Made by a program: the position numbers and the translations under genes. From Parachlorella kessleri (taxonomy: Eukaryota > Chlorophyta > Trebouxiophyceae > Chlorellales > Chlorellaceae), in the NCBI GenBank assembly GCA_001598975.1, contig BBXU01001853.1, positions 1 to 18,997 on the forward strand: a DNA stretch of 18,997 nt, given 5' to 3'. The first letter of the stretch is position 1. Each line of letters opens with the position of its first letter. A model generated the notes under the pieces. It was given only the letters and a program-made list of their open reading frames with translations, was not told the DNA's origin and did not search any database. This document shows positions 1-8,902 of this stretch, piece after piece.

Positions 1-104
1 TGGGTGCTGCAGTCAGATATCTAGACTCAGAGGCCCCCGGGAGGTAGTCACACCGGTGGGTACCTTCGGCTCTGACTGGCGTGCACTGCCTCCATGTTCT
101 GCAG

Positions 105-194
105 GACACCCCCTGCAAGCACAACGAGGCGCCCGCAAGGCAGGGCGTGACGGGGGTGCCCAAGGACAGGCCCAATGTGGTGCTGGCAATCTAG
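105..194 (+). CDS. Probable terminal exon of an off-window gene
   Basis: An intron-like C/T-rich stretch ends in TTCTGCAG at 97-104. It is followed by 29 open, GC-rich codons (starting Asp-Thr-Pro-Cys-Lys, ending Asn-Val-Val-Leu-Ala-Ile) and a TAG at 192-194. Most third positions are G or C, as in the confirmed exons of this window. I do not recognise the protein. Reading phase at the acceptor is assumed to be 0, and no upstream exon lies within the 104 bp available, so the gene would begin left of the window. It would converge on the BTB gene that ends at 1220. The opposite strand is also open here, so a chance frame cannot be excluded. Confidence 0.4.
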   Translation, partial: DTPCKHNEAPARQGVTGVPKDRPNVVLAI

Positions 195-350
195 GTACAC
201 CCCATCTGGGGAAGCTGCCTTGCTGTGAGTAATCACGCTGCCTGACAGTGCGTACGTGTCTTCTTAGCCAAGGGAGACAGCAGTGCAGATTGTACCTAAT
301 ATGTTCACATTGTGATAACAGAGATTGCATAGCTGCTCTATCTGACACTC

Positions 351-355
351 TTACA
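351..355 (-). terminator. Candidate TGTAA polyadenylation signal
   Basis: The plus strand reads TTACA, so the minus strand reads TGTAA, the usual polyadenylation signal of chlorophycean algae. It is the first TGTAA on the minus strand downstream of the BTB-BACK-MATH stop codon and would imply a 3' UTR of roughly 870 nt, long but not unusual in this group. A five-base match is weak evidence. Confidence 0.25.
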
Positions 356-945
356 GTAGGGCTGATGAGCTGACCCTTTGCACATGCAAACTTGGATGTC
401 AAAGTTTCCTCAAGGGTTCTGCACGCCATACACATGTCAGGCAAGAATAGTTGGTTGTGGGGCGGTCTGCTTGAGGTGCTGACTCGTGCTGACTATACAG
501 CAAGCAGGTTAGGGCCAGCGTACTGACTGCTGGCTGACATTGCAGAAAACGTGCATGGCCCCCCTTGTGTTGCTGTACTAGCGGCCAAAACCATCCAAGC
601 TTTGTATAAGGCATAGTTGCCATGGGCGCCAGGGCCACTCGTGATCAAGTTTTTAAACGTTGCTACAGGTTTCTGAATCTTCACCCTCCCACCCTGTACA
701 CATCTAGCATGCAGGGCAGATCTTTCCCATCTCGGTGTTTCAACGTGCACCGTTCAGGTGCAAGCTGCTCAGGTAGAAGTAGCCACCCGGCCAAACATGT
801 TCTTAGCACAAAGTGATACATACGAGCTGGCCTTGCCCAAGCCCTGCTCTGCCTGCTGCACATGTCCCCATGCACAAAATCGGCATGGACCGCCTAGTTC
901 CATGGCTCTGTCAGCACTGCCTGCCGCACCACCCAATAAATACCA

Positions 946-966
946 TCGAGGGGGGCAGCCCCTCGA
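946..966. other. Short perfect hairpin
   Basis: TCGAGGGG at 946-953 pairs exactly with CCCCTCGA at 959-966 around a 5-nt loop. It lies 3' of the BTB-BACK-MATH stop codon, so it may fold in that transcript's 3' UTR. No function is implied by the sequence. Confidence 0.5.
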
Positions 967-1219
967 GCCGTTAGCTCAACTGCAACATGGACAATCAGGC
1001 AAGATCCCAGAGCAAACCTTGCATGCCGCACCGACAGTTCGCAGGCATGCCCTGCACCCTCCCCTGACTTGCCACCCAAGCGAAGGCCTTCTCGCCAATG
1101 AATTCCTTTGCCCAGGGCAGGCAACCCCCCCCTTCATCGAACCCCTGGTCACCATACCTCGCCGTTTTGCACTCACAAAAATGCCACCACAATCACGGGC
1201 CCTCCCTTGCCGGCGCCTG

Positions 1220-4200
1220 CTACTTGCCGGGGGTCGCCACCGACACCCTGACCCGGACCAGGTCTCCCACGATGAAGCCGTTGCCGGGGTCAAGCAGTTC
1301 AGGGCGGGTAATGAACTGGGGGTGGCCCCAGGTGGCTTCGGGGGAGCGAGGCCTGAAGATGCTGACATCTGCAGCAGCAGCAGCGCGGCGAAAGCAGCTT
1401 GAAGTGGTGCAACAGAGGCCCGTGCATGTGCAGCCCTGACGCTTCACTAGCTACTGGTTGCACTGCCGCCCACTGCCATTGGATCCAGCGGGAAGGCAAG
1501 ACATGTCTGCAGCAGCGGGCTGCAAGCAAGAGCAAGTTATGCAACGGTAGCCCATGCGTGCAGCCCTGACGGTGCACTACTAATCACGCTGTCTGCCACC
1601 TTAGATGGATTGAGCGGGGCGGCAAGACATGTGCTCAGAGGAGGGAAACCATTCGTCACCAAACTTTCTGACCAGAATCAAGCAGGTCGCAGCCTACCTC
1701 CCATGCTCCTGTCGAAGGTGCTGTCCGCCTGGTTGAGCAGCGTCACCGAGTACTTCACCTGCACAGACAACAATGCACTGATGGAGAGTACACCAGAACA
1801 GATGGCACAGCCGCCTTGCAAAACCGCAGTTGGCATGCGGTCTGATGCAGGAGCCAAGGAAGCACCTCTGTCTGCCCGACACTATAGAGTTCAGTCTCGA
1901 CTGCAGGGCCCACGTGGCACCTTCGCTTGCTGTCTAAGAGGGCCATGCTGACTGGCATTGGCACAGGCCAAGCGCCGAGGAGGCATACCGAATGTGTCAT
2001 GATGACTCACCTCCACCGGCATGGGCCCGTCAAAGGTCAGGAACAGCCCCACCGCGTCGCCGTTGCCGTCGGGACCCCGAGGAGACATGCGCACCTTCCT
2101 GCAAGCACGCAGGCTGGCTGGCTGGCTTGGCACTTCAAGACATCCCAAGCTGCCGCTGGGACGCCTCGCAGTACGCTGGATTTCCAGTCTTGGCAAGCAG
2201 GTAGGCTGGCTTGGCAGGCACAAAGACCAGCGCTGCTGGCCAGCAGACTAATAGAATACAACAGATTGGGCATCTCGACAGTATGGGAGGGCATGCAAAG
2301 TAAGAGAGAAGCTGGCAGACCAACAGGACGGGTTGGGCAGGCGCACGGGCAGGCAGCAGGCAGGCAACCTTAGGGTGCGGCAGTAAATATGGGAGCGAAC
2401 AAGCGTGGTGACACCCCGCCGCATCATGGCCGGGCTTCGCAGCCATTCAAGTCTGGACCTGCGCCCGTCAAAAACTTTCCTCCTTCTGCGGCCTGGGACT
2501 CCCACTTACCAGGCTTGGCCCGGCCCGAAGCCTACAGAGTCCACCACTTGTGCTTGCAGCGTGCTGAAGTTGGACACGTTCCACTGCACACCCAGCAAGG
2601 GCTGCCCATTGGTACGGAGCCGCCGGTTCCAACAACAAGCATACCAACGCAACACCGAGGTTCATGAAGGAAGGAGGCGGGCGAACGACGCCCAAACACC
2701 ATACCCCCCCCCCCCCCCCCGCACCCACCCACTCACAAACGCACAACCACATGCTTTTCACGTCCTTTTGCACCATTCTGCATGTCTCTCATGGAATGAC
2801 TGGGAGTGGACTGCGATCACTGGCACGTGGAGGCTATCAAGGCATGCACGAGCTGCTTCACAGTTATCAGCAAGTCCTAAGCCGCTCTGTATGCTCCTGC
2901 TACCCGCCCTCTGCCTCGCCATGCCACCCGGCAACACCAAAGCCCAGGTGCAACACCACTCACATCCACGACGAACGACTCCTGGTCCATCGCAAGGATT
3001 GCCAGCTCCTGCGGCGGCGGCGCGGTGGCCGCCGGCGGTGCTTGTGGCAGCGGCAGCGGAGGCGCAGGCGCAATTGTCAACGCCCCTATGTTTGGTGTCG
3101 CCGTAACCATTGCTGTGCCGCCCTGTTCATGCAAGGTGCCGCTCGTTCTGGGAGAGGCCAGGCCGCCCGGGGTGCTGGAAGGTCCCCCAGTGGGGGGGCC
3201 TGCACAGTCCGTCGTTGGTGGGGGCGCGATGGGGCCGCCAGCGCCCCCTCTTCCCGCCTCCAGCTCATCCCACGCCCGAGCAATGATTCCCGCCGCAGCG
3301 TCGGGGCTCAGCGTGGTGATAAGGCCCTTGACCTTGGCAGCAGAGTGGTCCAGGGCCAGCTGCCGCCCGACCTCTTCCGTGGCCAGCGCTTGCAGCCGGC
3401 TGCAGCCGCACGCGTCGGCGGTGGCCACCCACTTGACCAGGCCGTCCCGGCTCAGCTGGGGCATGAGGCTACCCTCCAGGTGATCCTCGCACTCTTGCTG
3501 GAGGCCGGATGCCTGCGGTGTAGTGCAGGGGCCGCACATGGCGATCGAGGCGTAGCAGGTACGAAGGACCGCTCAGCATACCCCAACCTCAAGCTGCAAC
3601 ACTGCACTGCCGGAATACACACCTGTGAACTTATCTGCGGCATGGTGCGGGGGCTACACGAGACCCACCACCTTGAAGGACAGCTTGAGCATGTTCCCTC
3701 CCTTGCTGCGACCTTTGCATTGACGGAGCTACAGCTGTCAACTGGAGGTGCATGGTGCTCAGATCATGTTGTCCAATTTGATTCCTACCTCCAGGAGGCG
3801 GTAAGCTCAGCACAAGCTGCTCCATCTTGCACAGCAGTTTTCCTAAGAGGAGGAGTCTGGAAATCAGACAACTTGACAGAGGCTTGACCTTGCACCCCTC
3901 AGCACACCCACCTGGAAGCGGTGAGTCAGCGCCAGCAGCTCGTGGAGCGGCATCTCAGAGGGTTCCTCCCTCAAAGAAGCCTCCATGAAAGACTTGATCT
4001 TGGCCGGCTGGTAGCAGCACTTGAGGAACAGCAGCACCCCATCCTGGCTCTTCCCCCTGAGGGGCTCCGACAGCTGGACCTTGGCCCCGTTCCTGCTGCT
4101 GCGAGGGGGAGGGGGGGGGGGGTACAGCACGGTAAGGGTAACTGGGCATGGAACATCCTGGCTCTTTGTTGGTCCCACTTGTGGGGGACTCACGGCAGTT

Positions 4201-4851
4201 TGATCAGGTGGCGGTACACTGTTTAACTAAAATAGGCGGGAAGGCAAGGGAATGCAGCCAAGGCAGGCAGCGAGCAGGGTGTAGATATGGTGCCCTTGGC
4301 AGCAGGCGTTGGTACTGCTGCGTGGTTCTTCCAGCTAGGTGCCACGTGCCCAGCCTAACTGTAACCGCTGGGCAGCTGCCTGGATAGCTGGGGCCTGCCA
4401 GGTCCACGATTCCTTCGGTGTTGCAAAGCCGAGACTACCCAGGGCCGGGCGCACCGCTACCCAGTGAGTGCTCTGCACAACTTTGCCCCGCCCTTCCGCT
4501 GAGTCCTCGAAGCTTGAAGGGATGTCACTAGGCAAGGGGTCGTGTGAACCTCAAGGGGACTCTAGAACAGCTCACTTGCTCTGGCGTTCCTCCACCATAT
4601 CCACGATGACCTCGCTGTGCATTGCTAGCGTGCTCAAGTGAGCCGGGAGGTTCACGCCTTCCACCACGAGCTCTACATCGGCCAACTTACTGCAGTGCAC
4701 GACATAGTCAGGGGACAGCCCGATAACATCTACGCTGTATCAAGAAGGCGGAAGTATGGCAAAGTTCACCCCAGCCAGCATGCCAGAACCCTTCCACCTA
4801 CCTGAACTTCTGCCAGTTGGGGCCCATGTAGGCCGCCTGTAACTCCGTCAT
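1220..4851 (-). CDS. BTB-BACK-MATH protein, putative cullin-3 adaptor
   Basis: Eight exons on the minus strand: 4851-4802, 4734-4576, 4098-3912, 3512-2964, 2601-2510, 2098-2011, 1758-1698, 1368-1220. Intron phases all match and the sum is 1335 nt, or 444 residues plus TAG. Residues 18-132 form a BTB/POZ domain (LADVELVVEG, then LPAH, then AMHSEVIVDMV). Residues 133-215 look like a BACK segment (QQECEDHLEG, DACGCSRLQAL). A Gly/Pro/Ala-rich linker follows to about 315. Residues 322-440 form a MATH/TRAF-like domain (WNVSNFSTL, AWKVRMSPRG, VTLLNQAD, then WGHPQFI and GFIVGD). In the families known to me the BTB binds cullin-3 and MATH binds substrate, so a ubiquitin-ligase adaptor role is inferred. 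The usual order is MATH first; here MATH is last. Exon 5 could instead start at 2583 (438 residues), also in phase. Exon 3 has three in-phase acceptors (4098, 4095, 4092). The start is the only ATG in the first exon that keeps phase. Shadow frames on the plus strand (up to 407 codons) are rejected. Confidence 0.85.
1371..1632. repeat. Imperfect tandem duplication of about 130 bp
   Basis: Unit 1 (about 1371-1507) and unit 2 (about 1508-1632) share blocks in the same order: GCAGCAGCG, a GCAACxG block, a perfect TGCAGCCCTGACG, and GGCAAGACATGT at the ends (1495-1506 and 1621-1632). The array lies in the last intron of the BTB-BACK-MATH gene. It abuts that gene's last splice acceptor, so on the minus strand each unit carries a CTGCAG acceptor-like sequence. 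Confidence 0.6.
2145..2179 (+). repeat. Dispersed repeat, copy 1
   Basis: The stretch CCAAGCTGCCGCTGGGACGC plus CTCGCAGTACGCTGG is matched at 8321-8352 with two mismatches and a short gap. This copy lies in the fifth intron of the BTB-BACK-MATH gene. The 11-mer CAGTACGCTGG also occurs on the minus strand at about 518-528. Weaker similarity (a downstream GCAAGCAGG) continues beyond the core, which suggests pieces of one interspersed element. Its class cannot be named. Confidence 0.5.
2704..2720. repeat. C17 homopolymer (G17 on the gene's sense strand)
   Basis: Seventeen consecutive C on the plus strand lie in the fourth intron of the BTB-BACK-MATH gene, so its pre-mRNA carries G17 about 100 nt before the acceptor. 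The run could form G-quadruplex structures. Homopolymer length is prone to sequencing error. Confidence 0.8.
4105..4122. repeat. G5-A-G12 run, polypyrimidine tract on the minus strand
   Basis: The plus strand reads five G, one A and twelve G. On the minus strand this is a C-rich tract immediately before the CGCAG acceptor of exon 3 of the BTB-BACK-MATH gene, so it probably serves as that acceptor's polypyrimidine tract. Confidence 0.6.
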
Positions 4852-5123
4852 GCTGTCGATCGCTTATGCGCACAGAGTACAGCGGACTGAGTTGTACGGT
4901 ATGCAACCAGTCAAGAGGAAGGGTCAATAAACCCACCTACTCTCGCTAGACGCGGTGCAGGGCCCAGTTGCTCGATTTGCGGTGAGCTTACGCGGAGGGG
5001 TATCTGGAAGTGAGTATCGCGTCTGGATTCCCTTGACCGCTGTTACGCCAAGTCAAAACAGAGTTGAGGAGCCGAGGCAGGACAATAAGACCACGATATG
5101 GGACTTACGCAGCACCAAGAAAG
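4852..5123. promoter_or_regulatory. Shared 272-bp divergent promoter region
   Basis: The start codons of the minus-strand BTB-BACK-MATH gene (4851) and the plus-strand Gln/Pro-rich gene (5124) are 272 bp apart and point away from each other. Both 5' UTRs and core promoters must fit here unless upstream exons exist. I see no TATA box. The interval is less GC-rich than the exons. A short upstream frame sits at 5098-5127. Confidence 0.5.
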
Positions 5124-5127
5124 ATGA
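5098..5127 (+). other. Nine-codon upstream ORF overlapping the main start
   Basis: An ATG at 5098 opens nine codons (MGLTQHQER) and ends with TGA at 5125-5127. That TGA overlaps the main ATG at 5124-5126 as ATGA. If the 5' UTR includes 5098, ribosomes would have to leaky-scan or reinitiate to make the main protein, which gives a possible translational control. The transcript start is unknown. Confidence 0.45.
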
Positions 5128-7934
5128 CAGATGATGCCAGCAATGCTATTGCACATGTGGAGGCCGCCATCTGCCGGCAGAATCTCTGGCACCTGTTCCT
5201 TGACCGAGACCAGCTGGAGAAGCTACTCGAGCTTCAGCAGCTGCTAGGTGGGCGGCCAGTTCGTGGGATGCGGGCAGGGTTGGAACTAGCTGGATGGGCA
5301 ATGCCCACACGGGTCGTGACCCCTTATTGCGCCCTGAGCTTGCTGGGTAACGATGGCACCTTGGTCACCAACTGGAACATACCGCACCTGGCCTTCCTGC
5401 CTGCCGGCGCAGAGGGTTGCCAGGGAGGCGGCCAGGCTGCCGAGGCGCTCCTGCAAGGGGCGGTGGTGCGCGTCAAGTGTAGGCAGGCCCACCACCTGTA
5501 CGTGATAGCCGGCAGCTTCCGTGATGCCGCTGGGAATACCTGCCTCGGCCTCAGGGTAAGCACTGCGACGCCGCGCTTCAAGCCACCGTCGCCTGCTACA
5601 GCCGAACTCTTTGTACAAGTCTTGTCACGGAGCAGCTGGCATAGGTGCTCAAAGGCATCCCTGTTTGCGTTGCTAGCGGTCGTCTTGCTGGGTGATCCCC
5701 AGCTTTACCAAACCTATTGCTGGGTGGTAGATCTCAGACCAGTGAGAGGACAGCTGTCATGCGGGCACAATTGCCAGCTGTGCAGGGCTTCCCTGGCTGT
5801 GTGAAGCCCCAGCATGTTTCCACAGTCAACCCTTTGCACAGCGATGAAGCCTATACGCGGTGTGGACGGCAACAGGTGGCCGAGCTGCAAGCCTCACTCC
5901 GGCGCTCCGGCACCTTCCTGCCGCTGCAAGAGGTGGGACATGCAACGCTAGGTCCAACAGCAGACAGGATAGCAAAACGAGATAGGATTATGGTGTGGTA
6001 ATGTCGCGATCAGCATGGTTCTCGGGGTTGCTGATCCCCAGGGATCAGATTGACTGCTCCCCCCATGGAAGGGATCATACCCGCTGCAGATGCCTTTGTA
6101 TTCTACCAAGGCTTGCCTTAGTGCTCAGCTGGCAAGGGCCGACAAGCCTCAGTTCAGATGCTTCAGTGCGGTGGCTGGTTGTGACAACAACCCCCGGCTT
6201 ATTCTACGTCCCCTACAGGTTGCTGCCACCGCCTGGCGCCTCAAAGTGTCGCTGATCTGGGCGGACCGGCTGGAAAGGTACCTTCCACGCTATGGTGCTG
6301 CCGGGCTGCTGAGGGATCTCCAGGACCCTGCCAGGATCCGGGAGATGGCTGTGCACCACCTGGAGCCAAGACGCGCAGCACAGCAGAGCGCGTCTGCCGT
6401 GCCCTGCATTCCTGGCGCGCCCAGCGTGCCTAGCGTGCACCAGACCCAGGTGGATGGCGTGCACCAGGCCCATCCAGCCACCGCTGCTCCCCTGCCGAGC
6501 TGCGGGGATGTATCGATGGCGGGGGGAGCAAGTATTCGCCCGCAAACAGGGCAGCTCGCTGGCGCAGCAGTAGGCGCAGTGGTTGCCAAAGCTGCCACGC
6601 TGCCAACTGCTGGGGCAAGTGCAGCTGGAGGTCATGTGTGCAGGCAGCAGGCTGCTGGTGGGGCGGTGACAGTAGACGGCGGTGCAGCCATGTCTGTGGC
6701 AAGAGCGTCAGGCAATCGCACTGTGCCATCAGCAGCTGAAGCAGTGGTAACAGCATCCGCGCCTGGAGCGCCAGCTGCGGCAACTAGCTGCGGCAGGCTG
6801 CCCTCCTGTATCGCTCGTGATGTGGAGGACGGCGGCAACAGCAGCCGGCTGCCCTCTTACATCGTCGTTGATGTCGAAGGGGGCCCTGATGATGTGGGGG
6901 AGGTGAGCTCGCCGCCGCCGCCACCGCCCGCGCTGCCTCGACAGCAGCTGCAGCAACCGCAGGACCAGCAGCGGCCTCTATCAAGCCAACAGCAGCAGCA
7001 ACTGCAGGACCACCAGCAGCCCCTGCCAATCCAACGGCCGCACCAGCCGCCGCCCCTGCCAAGTCCATGGCAGCAGCAGCCGGCCCTGCCAAGCCAATGG
7101 CCGCAACAGCCGCCCCTGCCAAGCCAGTGGCAGCAGCAGCAGCAGCAGCGCCTGCCAAGCCAATGGCAACAGCAACCGCCCCTGCCAAGCCAATGGCAGC
7201 ACCACCAGCCACCCATGCCAAGCGACTGGCAGCACCACCAGCAGCCCCTGACAAGTCAACAGCAGCCTCCTGCGCCCGGGCCGCAGCCCCACGGCCAGAC
7301 GTGTGAGCAGCGGCAATTACCTGTTGGCTCACCTGCTGGGGAGCCATCGCACCCTGTCTGTCACGAGGCCTTTGCAAAGCTGGCGCAGCTGCAGGAGGCA
7401 CTGCAAGCGGCTTTGCGGGACTGGGAGGAAGCAAAGCGGGATCAGCAAGCTCGAAGGGAGGAGCTGGAGCGCATGCGGCAGGAGATGGGCATAGAGCTGC
7501 AGCCTTTGAAGGAGGAGACCTCAAGGGAGGTGCAGGCGGTGCAGGAGGGGTTCTCAAGAGGAAAGCAGCAGCGAGAAAAGGAGGGGGTGGCGGAGCTGTG
7601 GGGCAGGGAATCGACGGGCGGCAGCCATCCAGCAGGGATGGGCATGGAAGCTTCCGCGTTCATGGGTAGAGGCTGTGGCGCGGGCGCCCGTGGTGAGGGC
7701 TGGCGGCCGGACAGAGATGCCAGGATGAGGGAGGACGGCAGCAGGGACCGCAGCAGGAACGGGCGAAGCCCCAGTCCCTGCTCGTGGGATCACACTAGGA
7801 ACAAGCGGCAGCGGGTGGGAGAGCGTGGTTGGGATGTTGCCGCTGTCGACCATAGCGGGCACAACAGCGGTTGGGGGTACGCTTGGCAAGCGCCCATCCC
7901 TGTCTGCCACACCACGCCGCTGCCCGAGTGGTAA
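5124..7934 (+). CDS. Gln/Pro/Trp-repeat, coiled-coil protein of unknown function
   Basis: Three exons: 5124-5555, 5876-5932 and 6219-7934. All introns are phase 0 and the total is 2205 nt, or 734 residues plus TAA. The donors are AGG|GTAAGC and GAG|GTGGGA; both acceptors are CAG. Residues 1-230 look globular and are spread over all three exons (LWHLFLDRDQLEKLL; HHLYVIAGSF; VSLIWADRLERYL). I do not recognise this part. Residues 230-430 are Ala/Gly/Ser-rich. Residues about 430-515 are Gln/Pro-rich with LPSQW-type repeats. Residues about 545-620 form a charged predicted coiled coil (EELERMRQEM). The tail (640-734) is Arg/Gly/Ser-rich with an RSPSP motif and RNKRQR, a plausible nuclear localisation signal. 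A nuclear RNA- or chromatin-associated role is only a guess. The first ATG was used as start. The stop codon lies inside a perfect donor (GAGTG|GTAAGC), so a spliced longer form is conceivable. Confidence 0.65.
7054..7266 (+). repeat. Gln/Pro/Trp codon repeats
   Basis: Units of about 10-14 codons repeat the pattern LPSQWQQQP. There are six to seven units with variants (PSPW, PSQW, PSDW) and expanded CAG runs near 7130-7148. They lie inside the third exon of the Gln/Pro-rich gene. The regular tryptophan in every unit is unusual for a simple polyglutamine tract and argues for selection on the protein rather than on DNA alone. Confidence 0.75.
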
Positions 7935-8320
7935 GCTCCAGAGGATCCCTCGAAGTGCGAGCACTGAGCACATACTGCGCCCTCGTTCGGCAGAGCAGGC
8001 TGTCCTGTCTGTCCTGTTGTCATTTGCATGGCCAGACTTGTTCAGAGTTATGGCATAATTATGTATGCGCTTGCATGCTGTAGGGCGAGGGCGCTGCTGC
8101 TTGAGGGGCTGCACAGGTGCCGGCAGCGCTTAGGCTTGCCCTTCCAAGCTGGGCCGTTGTGAAAGGAGCTCAGCATGCTGTCCAGGTGCGTCGATGTGGC
8201 CTCCAACACAAATAATCTCACGGCGAGGCGCACCCGTGGGAGGGTTCTGGTTGTGCAAGGCCGAGGGCTTGGCAAGTCCGTCCCGGAGAGTGTCATTTGG
8301 GCTTCGCAGCTAAACCTATT

Positions 8321-8352
8321 CCAAGCTGCGGCTGGCACTCGCAGTACGCTGG
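8321..8352 (+). repeat. Dispersed repeat, copy 2
   Basis: It matches 2145-2179: CCAAGCTGCGGCTGG, then CGCAGTACGCTGG after a small gap. Weaker similarity continues downstream through a GCAAGCAGG. It lies in the 3' flank of the Gln/Pro-rich gene. Confidence 0.5.
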
Positions 8353-8420
8353 GTGTACAGCATGTGCAAGCCACTATGCAAGCAGGCCCGTGACTGCATG
8401 GGTGGGGCTCATAGTGTTTC

Positions 8421-8425
8421 TGTAA
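8421..8425 (+). terminator. Candidate TGTAA polyadenylation signal
   Basis: This is the first plus-strand TGTAA downstream of the stop codon of the Gln/Pro-rich gene at 7934. It would give a 3' UTR of about 490-510 nt, normal for chlorophycean algae. Another TGTAA occurs at 9301-9305 and could serve the candidate exons at 8553-8808. Confidence 0.4.
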
Positions 8426-8552
8426 AAGGGAGGGAGTCACGAGGTTGGGTGTCTGTGAGGCTGGGGTTTTTTGTGCAGTTGACTAGAAAACTGTGTGGCG
8501 TCCTCCAAAACGCTGGGGAATATGTTCTTACTTCCCGCCAATGTCTGTTGAG

Positions 8553-8808
8553 TGCTGGTGGGCGTGCCACCAGAGGCCACACTGCTGTCCCAGGACAGGT
8601 AGGCAGCTCCATGAAGTGCACGCTGTGCATGCAAGGGGCACGCTTTTGACAGAGCGGATACATCACTGCGCATATTCACTTTGTGCTGCCTTGCAGTTAC
8701 AAGCTTCCTTGCAAGCTTAGCGATGCCTGCTTGGCGCTGGAGGCGGAGGGCCTGCTGGACCTTGACTTTGACCGGAATGGACTCTGGATTGACATTTTGT
8801 ACTTTTGA
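8553..8808 (+). CDS. Two candidate exons of an unidentified gene
   Basis: Exon a, 8553-8598, follows a pyrimidine-rich tract ending TTGAG and ends CAGGACAG|GTAGGC. Exon b, 8697-8808, follows CTGCCTTGCAG and ends with TGA. Phases fit (exon a ends with two bases, exon b starts with one). The joined peptide reads LVGVPPEATLLSQD, then YKLPCKLSDACLALEAEGLL, then DLDFDRNGLWIDILYF. It looks like a compact helical or winged-helix-like C-terminus, but I cannot name the family. The upstream exon would have to end with one extra base, and none was found with confidence. It may be the end of an independent gene, alternative 3' exons of the upstream Gln/Pro-rich gene, or a remnant. The TTGAG acceptor is atypical. 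Confidence 0.35.
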
Positions 8809-8902
8809 GTTTGCACCTGCCTGTCACGGGGGCTGTGCCAGCGTTTACTGCGTACGCGCCGTCTTGACTGACAGGGGCTGGCTCTGGATTGGCAGACTGT
8901 AG
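8761..8902. repeat. Partial duplication of a 41-bp segment
   Basis: Segment 8761-8801 (CTTGACTTTGACCGG then CTCTGGATTG then TTTGTA) recurs, diverged, at 8863-8902 (CTTGACTGACAGG then GCTCTGGATTG then ACTGTA), about 102 bp downstream. The first copy is the end of the candidate terminal exon, the second is non-coding. This is the same kind of exon-edge duplication seen in the PIF1 gene. Confidence 0.45.

Larger units (their letters stand above)
195..1219. other. Intergenic region between convergent genes
   Basis: No exon with convincing splice sites and protein pattern was found on either strand. The stretch should hold the 3' UTRs of the candidate gene on the left and of the BTB-BACK-MATH gene on the right. 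The open frames here (for example 758-1402 plus) have low-complexity translations with no family pattern and run through the last exon of the minus-strand gene. A short hairpin at 946-966 and a minus-strand TGTAA at 351-355 are listed separately. Confidence 0.5.
7935..8552. other. No firm gene; probable 3' UTR and unknown DNA
   Basis: This is the 3' flank of the Gln/Pro-rich gene. The frame from 8085 to 8393 is open on the plus strand except for one TGA at 8160-8162 and follows a CTGTAG acceptor-like site at 8078-8083. No recognisable family pattern was seen. It also contains the second copy of a dispersed repeat at 8321-8352. Confidence 0.4.

Noticed and set aside
13..444. 143-codon minus-strand frame at the left edge
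   Set aside because: Low-complexity translation without family pattern. The plus-strand terminal exon at 105-194 explains the region better.
758..1402. 214-codon plus-strand frame
   Set aside because: It overlaps the last MATH exon on the opposite strand and has no coherent domain.
2664..3887. 407-codon plus-strand open frame
   Set aside because: It is antisense to the BTB-BACK-MATH exon at 2964-3512 and its introns. Its translation is Arg/Gly/Ala-rich with no family pattern, whereas the minus strand gives coherent domains with matched splice phases.
6784..7557. 257-codon minus-strand frame, Ala/Gly/Leu-rich
   Set aside because: It is a mirror of the CAG/CCN repeat tract of the plus-strand Gln/Pro-rich gene. 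Repetitive GC-rich codons leave all frames open.
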